Source: JAJVID01 sp035714085
Lineage (GTDB): Bacteria > Acidobacteriota > Blastocatellia > RBC074
NCBI GenBank assembly: GCA_035714085.1
Contig: DASTMP010000457.1
Span: forward strand, 1-29,879
Length of the DNA stretch: 29,879 bases
Direction of reading: 5' to 3'
The notes beneath the pieces were generated by a model. That model was not told where the DNA came from and did no database searches. It saw only the letters and a program-made list of their open reading frames with translations. Every line of letters begins with the position of its first letter. The stretch's first letter is position 1. Positions 1 to 6,823 of this stretch are shown here, in pieces. Made by a program: the position numbers and the translations under genes.

Positions 1-1371
1 CATAGCGGGACTGTCGCCTATTACTGTGTAGTCTATGAAAGAGCCGTCTGTAGTGTGGCAGACAGCTTCCTGAGATGTCTGGTGGAAAGCCATTGAACAG
101 ATATATGGGCGGCGCGTGCCATCCGGTTCGATGATCATATACCCGTTCTGAGTACCCATTCCGACGATCTTACCGAAACCCAATGACCATCCCGGCCCCG
201 GCCAATCATTGTCGATATTAAAGGTCATCTCGGAGTTGGCCTTATGCCAGACGCGAGAGTTGTAAGACAGACCAAAATTCAGATCTTGGCCGCGCCCACT
301 GAGCGACAACACCGGGGCGGCGAATTGAAAATTACTTGAGCCTGCTCCTCCGTCAGGCGCATGACCTGCCGGTTCGCCGCGCTCCTTACCCGGATCATCC
401 GCCGTCAAGAAGTTGCCGTCGTTCCAACCATACTCGTCAATTAAGAGCGGCAGGAGGCGAGGCATGGCCCTGGTTCCAGCGGACGAATTCCTGATCGCGA
501 ACCTGCCGGGCGCGTTCTTCGCGATGCGATTTTTCGTGGCAGGCAGGGATAAACTGGACCGAGACGGTTGCGGCAAGTCGCGAGATGAAACAGTCCTGGT
601 TCCGATCGGCTGTTGACTGGACGAGCGTCCCACGCCTTTTACTTTCACTTTGGCGGAGGCTTCGAGCCCGCCGAACCTCGCCTTGACCCGATAGTTTCCC
701 TCTTTTGCCGAAGAAAACCTCCCATTCGCCGAAGAAAACTTCCCCCTCTCCTCAGCGGGCGCCCTTTCCCCGGTGTCCTCATTCTCGTTGTCCCAATCGA
801 ACGAGACGCCGCCGACCGGCGAATTGTTGGCGTTGTAAGCGACGGCGATAAAATGGATCTCCTGGCCGGCGGCGATCGTAGCCTCACGTGGAGAGATATC
901 TACTCGCGCCACCCGCGCATTGCGCTCCTCTTGTGTCTCCTGCGGTTTTGGTTTCGGCGCAACTCGCCGCGGAGCGCCTTTGCCGTCCCAGTTTCGCTGT
1001 TGGACAGTGGCGCCAAAATTGGGAAAGTTCTCCCGCAGAAATCGCTCGGACCGCGCCGCCCATCCACTCGAATGCCACCAGAGACGCGCGTCATGCGCGG
1101 AATTGACCGCCGTCACCAAGACGACTTCGGCCGCCACGTGTGAAACCTGAGGCGAGGCCAGGACTCCCTGGACAGACATCACTACGATCATCGCCACGCA
1201 TGCGAAGCGATGGAACCCGGTATAGGCAAATCGCGTTCGCGCAGGACGCAAGCGAGGACGGGAGGCGCGACGCCAACGGGCGAGACGAGCAAGCGTCAAC
1301 GCAACGAACAGAGAACAATTCAAGCTCAACACACGAGCGCGCGGAGAGAGAACGTGAAGTGGGGAGGCCAT
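1..1371 (-). CDS. RHS/YD-repeat surface protein, N-terminal part (runs off left edge)
   Basis: The frame is open for 457 codons from ATG 1371 to base 1, so the C-terminal part lies outside the window. An AGGAG lies about 7 bases before the ATG. A hydrophobic stretch near residues 54-68 (VAMIVVMSVQGVLA) could be a signal segment, with inner ATGs just before it that could be the true start. A basic, proline-rich stretch and an Ig-like beta domain follow (EATIAAGQEIHFIAVAYN, later NYRVKARFGGLEA). The last ~130 residues match the pre-repeat region of RHS proteins: WNDGNFLTADDPG, then FQFAAPVLSLSGRG, LNFGLSYNSRVWH, WPGPGWSLGFGKI and GYMIIEPDGTRRPY. RHS proteins are secreted YD-repeat shells, often carrying a C-terminal toxin, but that end is not visible. 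No immunity gene can be assessed. The AraC-type gene upstream is a possible regulator. Confidence 0.85.
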   Translation of the reverse strand, partial: MASPLHVLSPRARVLSLNCSLFVALTLARLARWRRASRPRLRPARTRFAYTGFHRFACVAMIVVMSVQGVLASPQVSHVAAEVVLVTAVNSAHDARLWWHSSGWAARSERFLRENFPNFGATVQQRNWDGKGAPRRVAPKPKPQETQEERNARVARVDISPREATIAAGQEIHFIAVAYNANNSPVGGVSFDWDNENEDTGERAPAEERGKFSSANGRFSSAKEGNYRVKARFGGLEASAKVKVKGVGRSSSQQPIGTRTVSSRDLPQPSRSSLSLPATKNRIAKNAPGRFAIRNSSAGTRAMPRLLPLLIDEYGWNDGNFLTADDPGKERGEPAGHAPDGGAGSSNFQFAAPVLSLSGRGQDLNFGLSYNSRVWHKANSEMTFNIDNDWPGPGWSLGFGKIVGMGTQNGYMIIEPDGTRRPYICSMAFHQTSQEAVCHTTDGSFIDYTVIGDSPAM

Positions 1372-1413
1372 GATGGGTTTCTCCTGATGGTCGTAGTAGA
1401 GATGTGCGGGGCT

Positions 1414-1442
1414 AATGAATTTCAGGCCATTGATTTGGGCAA
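1414..1442 (-). promoter_or_regulatory. Candidate sigma-70 promoter for the RHS gene
   Basis: Reading leftwards, TTGCCC (1442-1437) and TTCATT (1419-1414) are separated by 17 bases. This would start transcription near 1407 and give a leader of about 36 bases including the AGGAG site. Both boxes are weak matches, which would suit a promoter needing an activator. The 21-bp-period repeats lie directly upstream of the -35 side. Confidence 0.3.
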
Positions 1443-1491
1443 GCCGAGCATAGCTCAGGCGCCAACTCCCGCGACAGGGCCCAAAATGGCT

Positions 1492-1532
1492 ATTTGCGGG
1501 CGAATTTTGACAATTTGCGGGCGAATTTTGAC
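1492..1532. repeat. Two perfect 20-bp direct repeats, 21-bp period (possible operator)
   Basis: The unit ATTTGCGGGCGAATTTTGAC occurs at 1492-1511 and again at 1513-1532 with no mismatch and one base between. The pair lies between the AraC-type gene (stop at 1539) and the RHS gene (start at 1371), about 50 bases upstream of the candidate RHS -35 box. A 21-bp period puts both copies on the same face of the helix, as with the I1-I2 half-sites bound by AraC. That it is bound by the neighbouring regulator is inference. Confidence 0.7.
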
Positions 1533-1538
1533 CACGAG

Positions 1539-1969
1539 CTATTTTTTACCGCCGTCTTTCCGCTGGCTTTCATTTTCATCCTGTTCGTCGTAACGCTTTC
1601 GGAGTTGAGAGAGAGTCAGGCCATGAGTCTTTTTGAGCCTGCGCCGAAAATTCCGCTCGTCGCCTGCTCCGACTTCATCCACGATCTGATAAACGGTCAG
1701 GTAGCCGTTCTCCGCCATCTCTATAGCTCTTTCCATTATGAGCTTATCGGCGTATTGCTTCAGGGTCATTTTCATTTTGGCTCTGAACAACCGGCTCAGG
1801 TATAAAGGGGAGAGCCTGACCGCTTTCGCCACGTCTTCCAGCAGCTTTCTGTCTTTCTCTCTTTTTCCATCATCGTATGTGGCGTTATTTGTGGTTCCGA
1901 AATTGCCGGGGGGGGCTGAAAAATCAGATCAGGCAGAATACGAACTACCTCAAGGATTCTTCGATCCAT
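1539..1969 (-). pseudogene. Small AraC-type regulator, frame broken at an 8-base homopolymer
   Basis: An ATG at 1969 has an ideal GAGGAGG six bases upstream and begins MDRRILEVVRILPDLIFQ. The frame then meets eight C's (1915-1908, coding strand) and in this frame ends at 1796 in non-AraC sequence. From 1907 a second frame reads GNFGTTNNATYDDGKREK and then a full AraC-type double helix-turn-helix: EDVAKAVRLSPLYLSRLFRA, KMTLKQYADKLIMERAIEMA, VYQIVDEVGAGDERNFRRRL, KKTHGLTLSQLRKRY, ending at 1539. This second frame has a stop just upstream of the C-run, so it is not a gene alone. Nine C's, or six, would join both into one protein (143 residues with nine). There is no sensor domain beyond the short N-terminus. 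It could be a pseudogene, a sequencing error or a slippage-controlled gene; its intact HTH argues against old decay. Confidence 0.75.
1908..1915. repeat. Eight-base G/C homopolymer at the AraC frame break
   Basis: There are eight consecutive G's on the plus strand, exactly between codon 18 of the SD-led N-terminus and the start of the HTH frame. Adding one base joins the frames. Such tracts are typical sites of slipped-strand mispairing, and also of sequencing error. Confidence 0.85.
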
Positions 1970-1987
1970 GGGACCTCCTCGAAAAAA

Positions 1988-2048
1988 CGTTTGTAGTTCC
2001 GCCTTTAGGCGGTCTGAGTTCAACCGCCTAAAGGCGGAACTACAAACG
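1988..2048. repeat. Perfect 26-bp inverted repeat, 9-base loop
   Basis: Arm 1988-2013 and arm 2023-2048 are exact reverse complements around the loop CTGAGTTCA. Each arm contains a smaller palindrome, CCGCCTTTAGGCGG, so the whole can fold as one long hairpin or as two short ones. This is the architecture of REP/MITE-like intergenic repeats. It is not followed by a T-run and is upstream of both flanking genes, so it is unlikely to be a terminator. Confidence 0.85.
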
Positions 2049-2099
2049 CGCTTTAATTCTTTTAGGGCGTCGCCACGCGACGTGTAAGCTTCTTAGATA

Positions 2100-2187
2100 A
2101 GGGTAGGGCAAACTGGCCGCTTTGCCTTTTTTTCTCAAAAGTTCGCATCGAAAGAGTCAAGGCAAAGCGGCCAGTTTGCCCTACCCT
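2100..2187. repeat. Perfect 29-bp inverted repeat, 30-base loop
   Basis: Arms 2100-2128 and 2159-2187 are exact reverse complements; their core is GGGCAAACTGGCCGCTTTGCC and its complement. The sequence is unrelated to the palindrome 50 bases to the left, so two different elements occupy this gap. It resembles a dispersed non-autonomous palindromic element. No transposase or target-site duplication was seen. Confidence 0.85.
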
Positions 2188-2437
2188 CACGACGCGATTT
2201 TCATTTTTCCTGGTGTCGCGGAGAGCGTCGTCACGGACGACAATTTGAGAAATTTCTTTCCGCATGAATATAGAGACGCAAAACAGAGAGAACTTTGCCA
2301 ACATCTTCTCTGGCCGGGCTTTCCCCTTAACTCATCTCGCCAATTCGCGCCAGGCGCGTAGATCGCTTAAAATACCTGTGGAGATGAGGCAAGCTAGAGC
2401 TTGAACTCCATGCCTTTTTCCCGCGGGAGTTTTGACG

Positions 2438-3403
2438 ATGCGCATTCAGAGCAATCGCAAATCGGTCTATTTCTACATCGCGCTCGGGGCCAGTCTGGTC
2501 GCGCTGGCGGTGGCGGGCAATGTCGGCTGGGTGGTTTTTCACTGGCGGCAGGTGGCGATGCTCGTCTTCGGCGTCATCTTCTTCGTACTGATCATCGCCG
2601 GGCTGGTGCTGAACACGATCTTCCTGGTGCGCGAAATCCGCCGCAACGAACAGCACAACAGCTTCATCAACGCCGTCACGCACGAGTTGAAGACCCCGAT
2701 CGCTTCGATCCGTCTCTATCTGGAGACGATGCAGACGCGGCGTGTGGACGAGGCGAAGCGCCAGGAGTTCTACCAGATCATGCTCGACGACTGCGACCGA
2801 CTGCACCACACAGTCGAACAGGTGCTGCGCGCGAGTCGCACTGGTCACCGCCGCCGCCACATCCATAAGACCGTGATCGACCTGGGCGAATTGACGAGGG
2901 AGTGTCTGGAGCTGGCGCGCAAGCGGACGCACCTGAACGAGAAGGCGCTGCGGTTCGTTGAATCCATTAACAGGGGAGGCGAGCGGGCAATGGTTTTAGG
3001 CGACGCGGACGAGTTGCGCGCGGCCATATCGAACCTGATCGACAACGCGATCAAATATTCCGATGGAAAGATCGACGTGTCGGTCGAGGTCGTGGCCCCC
3101 GCGGACATGGACGACAAACGGGTCGCGGTGCGCGTGACCGACCGCGGCATGGGCGTTCCCCAGGGCGAGTTGAAGCGGATATTCAAACGTTTCTACCGGG
3201 CGCCTCGCCGAGTCGCGACGCGCGTCAAAGGCGCCGGGCTCGGGCTCTTCATCGTGCGCTCCATCGTCGGCAAGCATGGCGGCAAGACTTTCGCCGAGAG
3301 CGAGGGCGAGGGTATGGGCAGCGTCTTCACAATCGAACTGCCGCGCATCGAAAACGGCGCCAGGAGCGTCAGCGGTATCCCGTCTCACGAGAGCGCGCGC
3401 TAA
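2438..3403 (+). CDS. Two-component sensor histidine kinase
   Basis: This membrane histidine kinase of 321 residues has two transmembrane segments (about 11-33 and 38-64) joined by only a few residues (FHWRQ), so it has almost no extracytoplasmic sensor. The phosphoacceptor is His82 in THELKTP (HisKA, about 72-132). The ATPase domain shows the N box NLIDNAIKYSDG (199-210), G1 box DRGMGVP (235-241), F box FKRFYR (249-254) and G2 box GAGLGLF (265-271). An in-frame TTG at 2432 is too close to GGGAG (2425-2429); ATG 2438 has the right spacing. The response regulator starts 54 bases downstream, so the two form an operon. The signal is unknown and may be sensed in the membrane or through a partner. 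Confidence 0.93.
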   Translation: MRIQSNRKSVYFYIALGASLVALAVAGNVGWVVFHWRQVAMLVFGVIFFVLIIAGLVLNTIFLVREIRRNEQHNSFINAVTHELKTPIASIRLYLETMQTRRVDEAKRQEFYQIMLDDCDRLHHTVEQVLRASRTGHRRRHIHKTVIDLGELTRECLELARKRTHLNEKALRFVESINRGGERAMVLGDADELRAAISNLIDNAIKYSDGKIDVSVEVVAPADMDDKRVAVRVTDRGMGVPQGELKRIFKRFYRAPRRVATRVKGAGLGLFIVRSIVGKHGGKTFAESEGEGMGSVFTIELPRIENGARSVSGIPSHESAR

Positions 3404-3457
3404 TGAAACGTGAGGTCGCTCGCGCTCCCAGTACCGCGTCGGAGAGATGAAAGAACG

Positions 3458-4180
3458 ATGAGTGTTGTTTTGATCGTTGAGGACGAGCAGCATCTGGCAG
3501 ATGGTCTGAAATTTAATCTCGAGGCTGAAGGCTATGAGGTCGAGACAGTGGGCGACGGCGAGACTGCTTTTGAGCTGTTGATGCGAAACCCGAGGCGGTA
3601 CGACGCCGTGGCGCTCGACGTCATGTTGCCCGGTAAAGACGGCTTCGAGGTCGCGCGCGAATTGCGCGAGGCCGGCCAATACGTTCCGATCCTGATGCTG
3701 ACCGCGCGCAGCCGACCCGAAGATGTTCTGGATGGCTTCGAAGCCGGCGCCGACGATTACGTGTCGAAGCCGTTCGAGTTAGCGATCCTGCTCGCGCGTT
3801 TGCGCGGATTGCTGCGGCGGCGTGAATGGCTGCGCCTGCCCTCTCCTCCGGCGCAGGGCGCGGGCGTCGAAGTCTTCAACTTTTCAGATAAGACGATTGA
3901 TTTTTCAAAACTCGAACTCAGGGCGGGGCGGCGTACGGTGCAATTGACATTAATGGAGGCCGAACTATTGCGCTACTTGATCAAACACGAAGGCCAGGCG
4001 GTCTCTCGACAAAAACTCCTCGAAGACGTCTGGGGCCTTCGCGAAGACACCGACACGCGCGCGATAGACAATTTTATCGTCCGGCTGAGACGGTACATCG
4101 AAGACGACCCGTCAAACCCATGCCATCTGCTGACTGTGCGCGGCGTGGGATACCGGTTTGTGGCCGAGCCCGGGGATTGA
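3458..4180 (+). CDS. OmpR/PhoB-family response regulator
   Basis: This is a 240-residue DNA-binding partner of the kinase just upstream. The receiver domain (4-115) keeps the acidic pair in VEDE (8-10), phosphoacceptor Asp54 in ALDVMLPG, Thr82 in MLTARS and Lys104 in SKPF. A winged-helix domain follows (about 150-236) with the usual LLEDVWG, TRAIDNFIVRLRRYIE and LLTVRGVGYRF blocks. A start at 3410 is possible in frame, but it would add residues not seen in receiver domains. ATG 3458 begins directly with the first receiver strand and has GGAGAG upstream. The stop at 4180 is followed immediately by the 8-bp tandem repeats. Target genes are not evident; the kinase-regulator operon is the simplest target. 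Confidence 0.94.
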   Translation: MSVVLIVEDEQHLADGLKFNLEAEGYEVETVGDGETAFELLMRNPRRYDAVALDVMLPGKDGFEVARELREAGQYVPILMLTARSRPEDVLDGFEAGADDYVSKPFELAILLARLRGLLRRREWLRLPSPPAQGAGVEVFNFSDKTIDFSKLELRAGRRTVQLTLMEAELLRYLIKHEGQAVSRQKLLEDVWGLREDTDTRAIDNFIVRLRRYIEDDPSNPCHLLTVRGVGYRFVAEPGD

Positions 4181-4302
4181 GAGCGAGGGAGCGAGGGAGC
4201 GAGGGAGCGAGGGAGCGGGAGAGCGGGAGAGCGGGAGAAAGAAGGATTCCTTATCTACTCTCTCGCTCTCTCGCTCTCTCGCTCCCCCGCTCCCTCTTTC
4301 CC
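4181..4302. repeat. 8-bp-period inverted tandem repeat between convergent genes
   Basis: The left half is four GAGCGAGG units followed by three GAGCGGGA units, starting right at the response regulator stop. The right half is the complementary pyrimidine series, three TCTCGCTC units and then CCCCGCTC. Arms are separated by about 25 bases and can form a long register-shifting hairpin. The element exactly fills the gap between two convergent stop codons (4180 and 4303), where a bidirectional terminator would be expected. Translated, it gives the false low-complexity peptides of alternating GERGSE or SLSRSL type. Confidence 0.85.
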
Positions 4303-5325
4303 TTACTCTTCCGCTCCTTCACCCCCATCTTCATCCTTCTCCTTGAACCGCTTCAATTTCATATTAAGGGTCTGGACTCGCAATCCGAGGAGCGCGGCGG
4401 CTTTGGTCTGGTTGTTGTTGGTCTGGCGGAGCGCGGTATCGATCAACCCGCGTTCGAAATCATCAACCATCTTCGGCAGTTCGATCCCGCTCGACGGGAT
4501 CGATTTCAACGCGGCGTAGCGGATACGCGAGGGGAGCAATGACTCGTCGATCAACTGGGGCTGGGTCGCGCTGATGGCGCTTTCCAACGCGGCTTCGAGT
4601 TCGTCAATGTTTCCCTCCCACGGATAATCCGAAAGCATCTTCAGCGCTCCGGGAGAAATTTCGTGCGAACCTTTGCCCAGGCGCTTGGCGATTCTTTCAG
4701 CAAGACGCCGGGCCAAATAAGGAATGTCTTCACTGCGTTCGCGCAGCGGTTTTATGGTGAAACCTGACGGGCGCAGCATTTCGACCAGGCCGTATGCGAT
4801 TCGATTCTCAGCCTTGATCTCGGACGGATTCCATTCGGTCGCGAAGATCAGGCGCGGCCCCTGATGTCGCCCCGAATTGGCGCGCCACCGCTGCTCTTCG
4901 ATGTGAGCGGCGAAGCGCTGCTGCAACAGCGCCGGCAGCCGCGTCAATTCGTTGACATAGATCGTGCCGCGCCCGCAGGTCTCAATCATCCCGCGAGTCC
5001 CGAACAAAAGGTTGTGCAGCGCGTCACTGTCCAGACTGTGCGCGTTGACAGCGAAAAAGGGCTGCGCCGAATTCTCGCTCGCGTTGTGCAGCGCCCGCGC
5101 GACCTGCTCCTGCCTCAAACCCCGCTCGCTGATGATCAACGTCGGAGTGTGAGCCATCGCCTGCACGCTGATGAACTGCTTGAGCGCCGCGACATTCACG
5201 CTCACGCCGATAAAACAATCATAATTATCCAAAGTCAGCACGCGCTGAGTACCGACGAGGGTCAACGCCGGACGCGGCTTCAATGATGGGCGTTCAAGCG
5301 CCTTCTCTACTGCTTCAGTGGCCAT
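4303..5325 (-). CDS. NtrC-like AAA+ protein with Fis-type HTH, degenerate ATPase
   Basis: This 340-residue protein has the order of a sigma-54 activator without receiver: AAA+ fold (about 38-270), then a Fis-type HTH (288-326: NNNQTKAAALLGLRVQTLNM). Conserved core pieces remain, such as PLRERSEDIPYLARRLAERI (193-212) and LSDYPWEGNIDELEAAL (231-247). Key motifs are lost. The Walker A site reads SERGLRQE (66-73) in place of GESGTGKE. The sigma-54 loop GAFTGA is absent after LFGTRG (107-112). Walker B reads TIYVNEL (121-127) with Asn for Asp. The sensor II Arg position reads Asp in NIDELE. It probably binds DNA but neither hydrolyses ATP nor activates sigma-54 RNA polymerase; this is inference. 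A GAGGTAGG precedes the ATG. It converges on the two-component operon. Confidence 0.85.
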   Translation of the reverse strand: MATEAVEKALERPSLKPRPALTLVGTQRVLTLDNYDCFIGVSVNVAALKQFISVQAMAHTPTLIISERGLRQEQVARALHNASENSAQPFFAVNAHSLDSDALHNLLFGTRGMIETCGRGTIYVNELTRLPALLQQRFAAHIEEQRWRANSGRHQGPRLIFATEWNPSEIKAENRIAYGLVEMLRPSGFTIKPLRERSEDIPYLARRLAERIAKRLGKGSHEISPGALKMLSDYPWEGNIDELEAALESAISATQPQLIDESLLPSRIRYAALKSIPSSGIELPKMVDDFERGLIDTALRQTNNNQTKAAALLGLRVQTLNMKLKRFKEKDEDGGEGAEE

Positions 5326-5449
5326 TTTTTTTCCTACCTCCCTCAGTTTCTACCTGAGTTTCGCTTACTTAGTTGAGTTGATATTTCCAACTACCAAAAA
5401 TTTAATATTTGATTCACCATCAAATCTGAGCTTACTAAGAACAATTGCT

Positions 5450-5842
5450 ATGCCATCTCTGGCCAACAACTTAAGTGTTGCAAATGATGAATTTGACCAA
5501 GTGGTGATGATCCAGAGGAACCATGGGGGTGTCCGTTTCCGGGATTATCGAGTTTCAAAACCGAAACAGGGTGATTTCAACCGTCGAGTTCGATCGGGCG
5601 AATCTATGTCTCTTTTGGGGGATAAATCTCATATCAACATTGCGCAACAATTTCTTTGCGTAAAAAATGTTTCGAAGTTCGACAACGCTAGTTACGAGAC
5701 GGTAAAGGTAAAGTTCCAGCAAATATATCGGCGCCGACAAGACAAAGAACGTCAGAATAAAGGCGCCTTGCAATCCAAGGCGCCAACTTATCCACAGTTA
5801 TTTAAAGACTACGCAACCGCCAAAAAGTTCCAGAAAAAATGA
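5450..5842 (+). CDS. Doubtful hypothetical protein in AT-rich DNA
   Basis: The open frame could make a basic 130-residue protein from ATG 5450 (MPSLANNLSVANDEFDQVVM at the start; QQIYRRRQDKERQNKGAL near the end). No family was recognised. It has no good Shine-Dalgarno site, and codon use is unlike the neighbours. Its 3' part overlaps the terminator of the opposing DUF4097 gene. A longer frame from GTG 5318 would overlap the divergent NtrC-like start. In its favour, the composition looks protein-like, with few Cys or Trp and a balanced charge. It may be a decayed or foreign gene. Confidence 0.25.
   Translation: MPSLANNLSVANDEFDQVVMIQRNHGGVRFRDYRVSKPKQGDFNRRVRSGESMSLLGDKSHINIAQQFLCVKNVSKFDNASYETVKVKFQQIYRRRQDKERQNKGALQSKAPTYPQLFKDYATAKKFQKK
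5762..5784 (-). terminator. Rho-independent terminator of the DUF4097 gene
   Basis: Read leftwards, a perfect 9-bp stem GGCGCCTTG / CAAGGCGCC with the loop GATTG is followed by TTTATT. It lies about 85 bases after the stop of the leftward gene at 5869 and likely ends the sigma/anti-sigma/DUF4097 unit. Confidence 0.65.
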
Positions 5843-5868
5843 GGGAAACGATGGCTCAGTGTTCCCCG

Positions 5869-6642
5869 TTAATTTCTTCGCAATGTAACTCCACCGTTGA
5901 CGCTGCTGATGGTGATCGGCGGGCCACCACCGCCAACGTGTCCGCGCAACTGCCCACGCTTCACCTCGCCGACGACGGTTATCTGGAGGTCGGAATCGAT
6001 GCCGCCATTGACGCTGTGGACGTCAATCTCGGCGTTGGTCTCGGGCGGCAAGCCTATTTTGACGCCTCCGTTGATACTGTCCACGCGCAACCCGCCTTCG
6101 CCCAAACGCAGAAGTGAGACCGAAATGCCGCCATTGATGCTGTTCAAGTGCGTGGCCGTTCCCGCCTGTGCGACCATGACCCCGCCGTTGACGCTGCTGA
6201 CGCCTAACTCCCCGTTGATCTCCCCGACGTCAACCTTGCCATTTATCGAGTCCAATTTCAGGTTGACGCTCTTCGGCAGCTTCAACCGCACCTCGTGGCG
6301 AACCCATTCTTCCCGTCTTCGGCCTCCCTTGTCATCTTCGGTGCGAATCGTCAGGCTATTAGGCGTGTTCTCGATGATTATGGGCCGGCGCTCCATCGCC
6401 GCAGTGTCCGAAGCCCTAACAGTGATGTTGATTTCGGCCTTGTCGCTATCCCAGGTCTCTATTGAGACGAGGCCGTTAATGCTCTGAATCTTGACGTTCG
6501 CCTCGGGAGCGAGCGTGACCGTTTTGTTGATCTGATTGGTAACCTCGCCCGAATCGGTCGCCTTCGTCTTATTGTAATCCGGCGCCAGCGCCAGGGCGGC
6601 TCCGAGCGACAGGCTCAGAAAAATCGCTAATGGAATTTGCAT
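5869..6642 (-). CDS. Exported DUF4097-family beta-repeat protein
   Basis: This 257-residue protein has an N-terminal signal peptide (MQIPLAIFLSLSLGAALALA) and short repeated strands ending in SINGxV or SVNGGV: SINGLVSIETW, SINGKVDVGEI, SVNGGVMVAQ, SINGGISVSL, SINGGVKIGL, SVNGGIDSDL, SVNGGVTLRR. This is the DUF4097/adhesin-like pattern that stacks as a right-handed beta structure. The family has no proven enzyme role; it is found with anti-sigma factors and membrane proteins in cell-envelope contexts. It is the last of four leftward genes after the ECF sigma and anti-sigma factors and a longer paralogue, 181 bases behind that gene, but it has its own AGGAGG site. The likely place is the periplasm or outer surface. 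Confidence 0.85.
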   Translation of the reverse strand: MQIPLAIFLSLSLGAALALAPDYNKTKATDSGEVTNQINKTVTLAPEANVKIQSINGLVSIETWDSDKAEINITVRASDTAAMERRPIIIENTPNSLTIRTEDDKGGRRREEWVRHEVRLKLPKSVNLKLDSINGKVDVGEINGELGVSSVNGGVMVAQAGTATHLNSINGGISVSLLRLGEGGLRVDSINGGVKIGLPPETNAEIDVHSVNGGIDSDLQITVVGEVKRGQLRGHVGGGGPPITISSVNGGVTLRRN

Positions 6643-6695
6643 GGTTCGTCCTCCTACGGTGTTTGTGACTGCGAATGAAGTTTGGTTGCGAAAAG

Positions 6696-6790
6696 AAACA
6701 GACAGGATTTACAAGATTGATCAGGATCGGCAATCAAGATAACGATCTCTTTGATCTTCATACTGAAAAATCCCGTAAATCCTGTCTAAA
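6696..6790. repeat. Imperfect palindromic repeat between the two DUF4097 genes
   Basis: Arms AGACAGGATTTAC (6700-6712) and GTAAATCCTGTCT (6775-6787) are perfect complements. Further ACAGGATTT- or GATCAGGAT-like words lie inside and TTCTGTCCTGG just outside. The word set resembles the ACAGGATTTACAGGATT type of dispersed intergenic repeat seen in many unrelated bacteria (recalled, not checked). It sits in the middle of a probable operon. Confidence 0.6.
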
Positions 6791-6823
6791 CCTTTTCTGT
6801 CCTGGTTAAGCCAGCGGCGCTTT

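Larger units (their letters stand above)
1970..2437. other. Intergenic region between divergent AraC-type and histidine kinase genes
   Basis: These 468 bases hold no convincing gene. They contain two long perfect palindromes (1988-2048, 2100-2187) and between them a short one, CGTCGC-CAC-GCGACG at 2068-2082. The open frames across the region merely read through the palindromes. The right part (2188-2437) should contain the kinase promoter, but no clear -35/-10 pair was recognised. Confidence 0.6.
5326..5868. other. AT-rich stretch without a secure gene
   Basis: The region between the starts of the NtrC-like gene (5325) and the 3' end of the second DUF4097 gene (5869) is clearly richer in A+T than its neighbours. 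It contains the promoter side of the leftward NtrC-like gene, one doubtful rightward frame (5450-5842) and a leftward terminator hairpin (5762-5784). A single perfect TTATCCACA at 5788-5796 is not part of a cluster. The base composition suggests acquired or decayed DNA. Confidence 0.5.

Noticed and set aside
613..1143. Rightward open frames in the RHS region
   Set aside because: They lie opposite the continuous 457-codon leftward RHS frame and show no motif or ribosome site.
1796..2023. Frame of 75 codons as an independent gene
   Set aside because: Only its first part after ATG 1969 looks real. After the homopolymer it reads the regulator's HTH region in the wrong frame.
4181..4302. Possible CRISPR or protein-coding low-complexity repeat
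   Set aside because: Units are 8 bp without spacers, and arms are complementary; this is neither a CRISPR array nor a credible protein.
5788..5796. Perfect DnaA-box-like TTATCCACA in an AT-rich stretch
   Set aside because: It is a single match with no cluster of further boxes and no dnaA, dnaN or parAB genes nearby, so an origin is not supported.
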